A stretch of 64,000 bases of DNA from Bacteroidaceae bacterium (lineage in GTDB: Bacteria; Bacteroidota; Bacteroidia; Bacteroidales; Bacteroidaceae). How positions within the stretch are numbered: the first letter of the stretch is position 1; each line of letters opens with the position of its first letter. Positions 62,066-64,000 of this stretch are shown piece by piece. Below the pieces are notes generated by a model. That model did no database searches, was not told the origin of the DNA, and saw only the letters and a list, made by a program, of their open reading frames with translations. Position numbers and translations under genes: made by a program. Location: NCBI GenBank assembly GCA_017631315.1, contig JAGBTN010000012.1:186001-250000 (forward strand). The letters are read 5' to 3'.

Positions 62066-64000
62066 TTTACAATTTTCTTTTTCCCTTCTGTAATAACTAT
62101 ACCGTGTACTGAGTCATTAGGTAACTGCTTGCCGTCAAGGCTATAGAAAACTTTCTCCCTTTGATTTCCCGTCAAAGTGGCAGACTCATCTACACTCTTA
62201 ATGCTTGTAGGATCTTCTGTGCTAACCATAAACACATAAGAACCTGATCCAACATTATATGTAGCATAGCCTTCGCTTGTGCCTATGTATTGAACGCCAT
62301 CAGCCTCCTCTGCCAGCTTAGCTCCTTCGTAAATATACAAACCATCTCCCGTGGGCAAGCGCAACGTAGCAGATGTATTGGCAGGTATAGTAATTTGATA
62401 AGTCATTTCCTTTGTACCATCACATTGCCACTCTGCCTTAATTTGTCCATAATCTGAAGCAAAGTCTGCATCTACTTCTGTAATACGTTTTTGACTATAA
62501 CGAAGTACATTTCGTGTATCCGGATTTGGCTGTAAGAAGAAGTGCTTAAAACCTGGCTGTTCCTCGTTCGGCATGATACCTGCCATATGTTGGAACATCC
62601 ACTCTGCCACTGCACCATAAGCATAATGGTTGAAAGAGTTCATACTAACTGGGCCAAAGCCTTTTGCAACTGTATAGGAATTCCAACGTTCCCAGATAGT
62701 AGTTGCGCCCTGATCAACACTATACAGCCATGAGGGGTCGTTGCGCTGTAAAAGCAATGTGTAGGCATCATCGTTATAACCATTCTCGGTAAGTGTTTGG
62801 TTCAGAATCGCTGTTCCCAAGAAACCTGTATTGAGTTTGTAGCCATTGTTCATTATTGCACGATGCAAATAACTGCGAGTGCGACTAATAGAGGCCTCGT
62901 CTGGCAATAATTTATATCGGAGTGCCATGAGATAACCACATTGAGTCGCCTGGGTTGGCACCTTTGTTGAATTTAAATAACGGCTCTGCCACTCTGCCTT
63001 GATGTTCTGGAAGAGTTGTTCGTATTGTTCTGCCTTCTGGCTGTATGTGTCGCCTTCTGTTTCCGAGAGAGCACGACAAGTGCGTGCCATCAAGTCGGCA
63101 GCATAAGCATAGTAGCAAACACTAATGTAACGGCCATCGGTGGTGACATATGCAACCCAGTCGCCATGAATAGGATCGGAGCCATTGTATTGATAGCCAC
63201 CGCCACTCTTTGTTGTAAGGAACTGCATATAGCGTTCGTTGGCCTCGAAGTTGTCGCGTAGGATATCTTTGTCGCCCGTCATCATATAGACGTTCCATGG
63301 AACGATGATAGCTGCCTCTGACCAACCTGTTGAAGCATATTCAACGCCCCAATGGTAAGGAGCAATGACAGAGTAGGCACCATCTGAACGCTGAGAATCA
63401 CGCACGTCGCGCATCCATTTCTTATAGAAGTTTCGAGTATCGCCATTATAGAGGCCCGTCAATGAAAATACCTGTGTATCGGCCGTCCATCCCATACGCT
63501 CGTCACGCTGAGGACAATCGGTAGGCACGCTGACAAAGTTGGAGCGTTGTCCCCACATAACATTACTATATAGTTTGTTGACGTCCTCGTGACTTGTGGT
63601 GAAAGATGATTTCTCTTCTACCGCACTGGTCACAGTCTCGCCGATAACATTTGTTAGTTCTACGTCTGCCGAAGTGGTTACCTCAACATATCGGAAACCG
63701 AAATATGTTGTTGTGGGCTGGAATGATTCTCCTTCTGCATCGCCTCGAAGGGTATAATAAAGCGTTGCTTCAGCAGAACGTAAATTCTCCGTATAGATAG
63801 AACCTGCGGGACCATCATCGCCACGACTGCGATCGCCAGTCGTATTAGGCATCTCTCCGAATCGGAAGCGGAGCTTTGTTCCTCCTATGCCTTTTGCAGT
63901 AAAACTAACCCAACCGGAAGCATTCTGTCCAAGGTCGATAACGGCTGTCTGACCGGCTTTCAACACAAAATTATTTTGTGCTGTCAATTCTTCTATGACA
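62062..64000 (-). CDS. Alpha-L-rhamnosidase, GH78 (5' end beyond window)
   Basis: The coding frame enters from the right edge and has no start inside the window; about 646 residues are visible. Signature pieces are GQNASGWVSFTAKGIGGTKL, FGFRYVEV, then VPTDCPQRDERMGWTADTQV, GAYSVIAPYHWG, STGWSEAAIIVPWNVY, DQGATTIWERWNSY and FNHYAYGAVAEWM. These are the (alpha/alpha)6-barrel motifs of family 78. It releases L-rhamnose from plant or microbial glycans. The tail FYSLDGKQLPNDSVHGIVIT parallels the tails of the two downstream genes. Confidence 0.88.
   Translation of the reverse strand, partial: VIEELTAQNNFVLKAGQTAVIDLGQNASGWVSFTAKGIGGTKLRFRFGEMPNTTGDRSRGDDGPAGSIYTENLRSAEATLYYTLRGDAEGESFQPTTTYFGFRYVEVTTSADVELTNVIGETVTSAVEEKSSFTTSHEDVNKLYSNVMWGQRSNFVSVPTDCPQRDERMGWTADTQVFSLTGLYNGDTRNFYKKWMRDVRDSQRSDGAYSVIAPYHWGVEYASTGWSEAAIIVPWNVYMMTGDKDILRDNFEANERYMQFLTTKSGGGYQYNGSDPIHGDWVAYVTTDGRYISVCYYAYAADLMARTCRALSETEGDTYSQKAEQYEQLFQNIKAEWQSRYLNSTKVPTQATQCGYLMALRYKLLPDEASISRTRSYLHRAIMNNGYKLNTGFLGTAILNQTLTENGYNDDAYTLLLQRNDPSWLYSVDQGATTIWERWNSYTVAKGFGPVSMNSFNHYAYGAVAEWMFQHMAGIMPNEEQPGFKHFFLQPNPDTRNVLRYSQKRITEVDADFASDYGQIKAEWQCDGTKEMTYQITIPANTSATLRLPTGDGLYIYEGAKLAEEADGVQYIGTSEGYATYNVGSGSYVFMVSTEDPTSIKSVDESATLTGNQREKVFYSLDGKQLPNDSVHGIVITEGKKKIVK

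Noticed and set aside
1-64000. CRISPR array, rRNA or complete insertion sequence
   Set aside because: No regularly spaced repeats, no rRNA-like stretch and no transposase gene could be identified.

Overview
The window comes from a Bacteroidota chromosome, most likely a Prevotella/Segatella-like member of the Bacteroidales. Evidence is the recurring promoter pattern TTTG - about 20 bp - TAnnTTTG, the low use of strong Shine-Dalgarno sequences, lipoproteins and secreted glycosidases of polysaccharide-utilisation type, C-terminal sorting-like tails on secreted enzymes, an NVEALA-family peptide, and a mobile element with ArdC, DUF2958 and a Bacteroides-type tyrosine integrase. No database search was possible; names rest on recognised motifs.

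Layout. (1) 1-13 kb, AT-rich: a minus-strand gene cluster around two small NVEALA-type secreted peptides. It holds a DUF3244-like protein, a beta-propeller lipoprotein, a thioredoxin-like protein, a MauE-like membrane protein, a private signal peptidase I, a Wzy-like/TPR membrane protein, a transglutaminase-like lipoprotein, and a TolC (frameshifted) plus a membrane-fusion protein. A membrane-anchored TPR/HTH regulator is transcribed divergently. It looks like a dedicated system for making, processing and exporting cysteine-containing peptides, and is my best candidate for an under-described system. (2) 13-14.4 kb: decayed gene remnants. (3) about 14.3-51.6 kb: a GC-richer mobilizable or integrative element. 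One long plus-strand operon (14.48-29.41 kb) carries a Toprim primase, a PH-domain protein, secreted paralogues, an M23 peptidase, a glucosaminidase, an OB-fold protein, and ArdC and polyvalent (ArdC-like plus MutS-I) proteins. A toxin/antitoxin-like pair and a minus-strand block with OmpA-like protein, MobV relaxase and a candidate oriT follow. Then come a catalytically dead serine-recombinase-like regulator with nitroreductase and acetyltransferase cargo, a minus-strand accessory block (SLOG + phosphoribosyltransferase, DUF2958, two SSBs, several tiny genes, a nucleotidyl-cyclase-like/GIY-YIG-like pair), a broken XerC-like gene and finally the integrase. No VirB4, VirD4 or other T4SS ATPase is visible in the window. 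(4) 51.6-64 kb: chromosomal genes. tRNA-Ser(TGA), whose 3' end faces the integrase, is the likely attachment gene. Beyond it are DUF554, BRCT, BACON-like lipoprotein, MaoC-like and phospholipase D genes and a three-gene glycosidase operon including an alpha-L-rhamnosidase (GH78) that runs off the right edge.

The element appears to be controlled from two hubs: a divergent regulatory region at 37.86-38.05 kb with repeated AGTATGAT motifs that also occur as a palindrome before the 14.48 kb operon, and an integrase promoter surrounded by four GTGTTACA-type repeats next to the tRNA.
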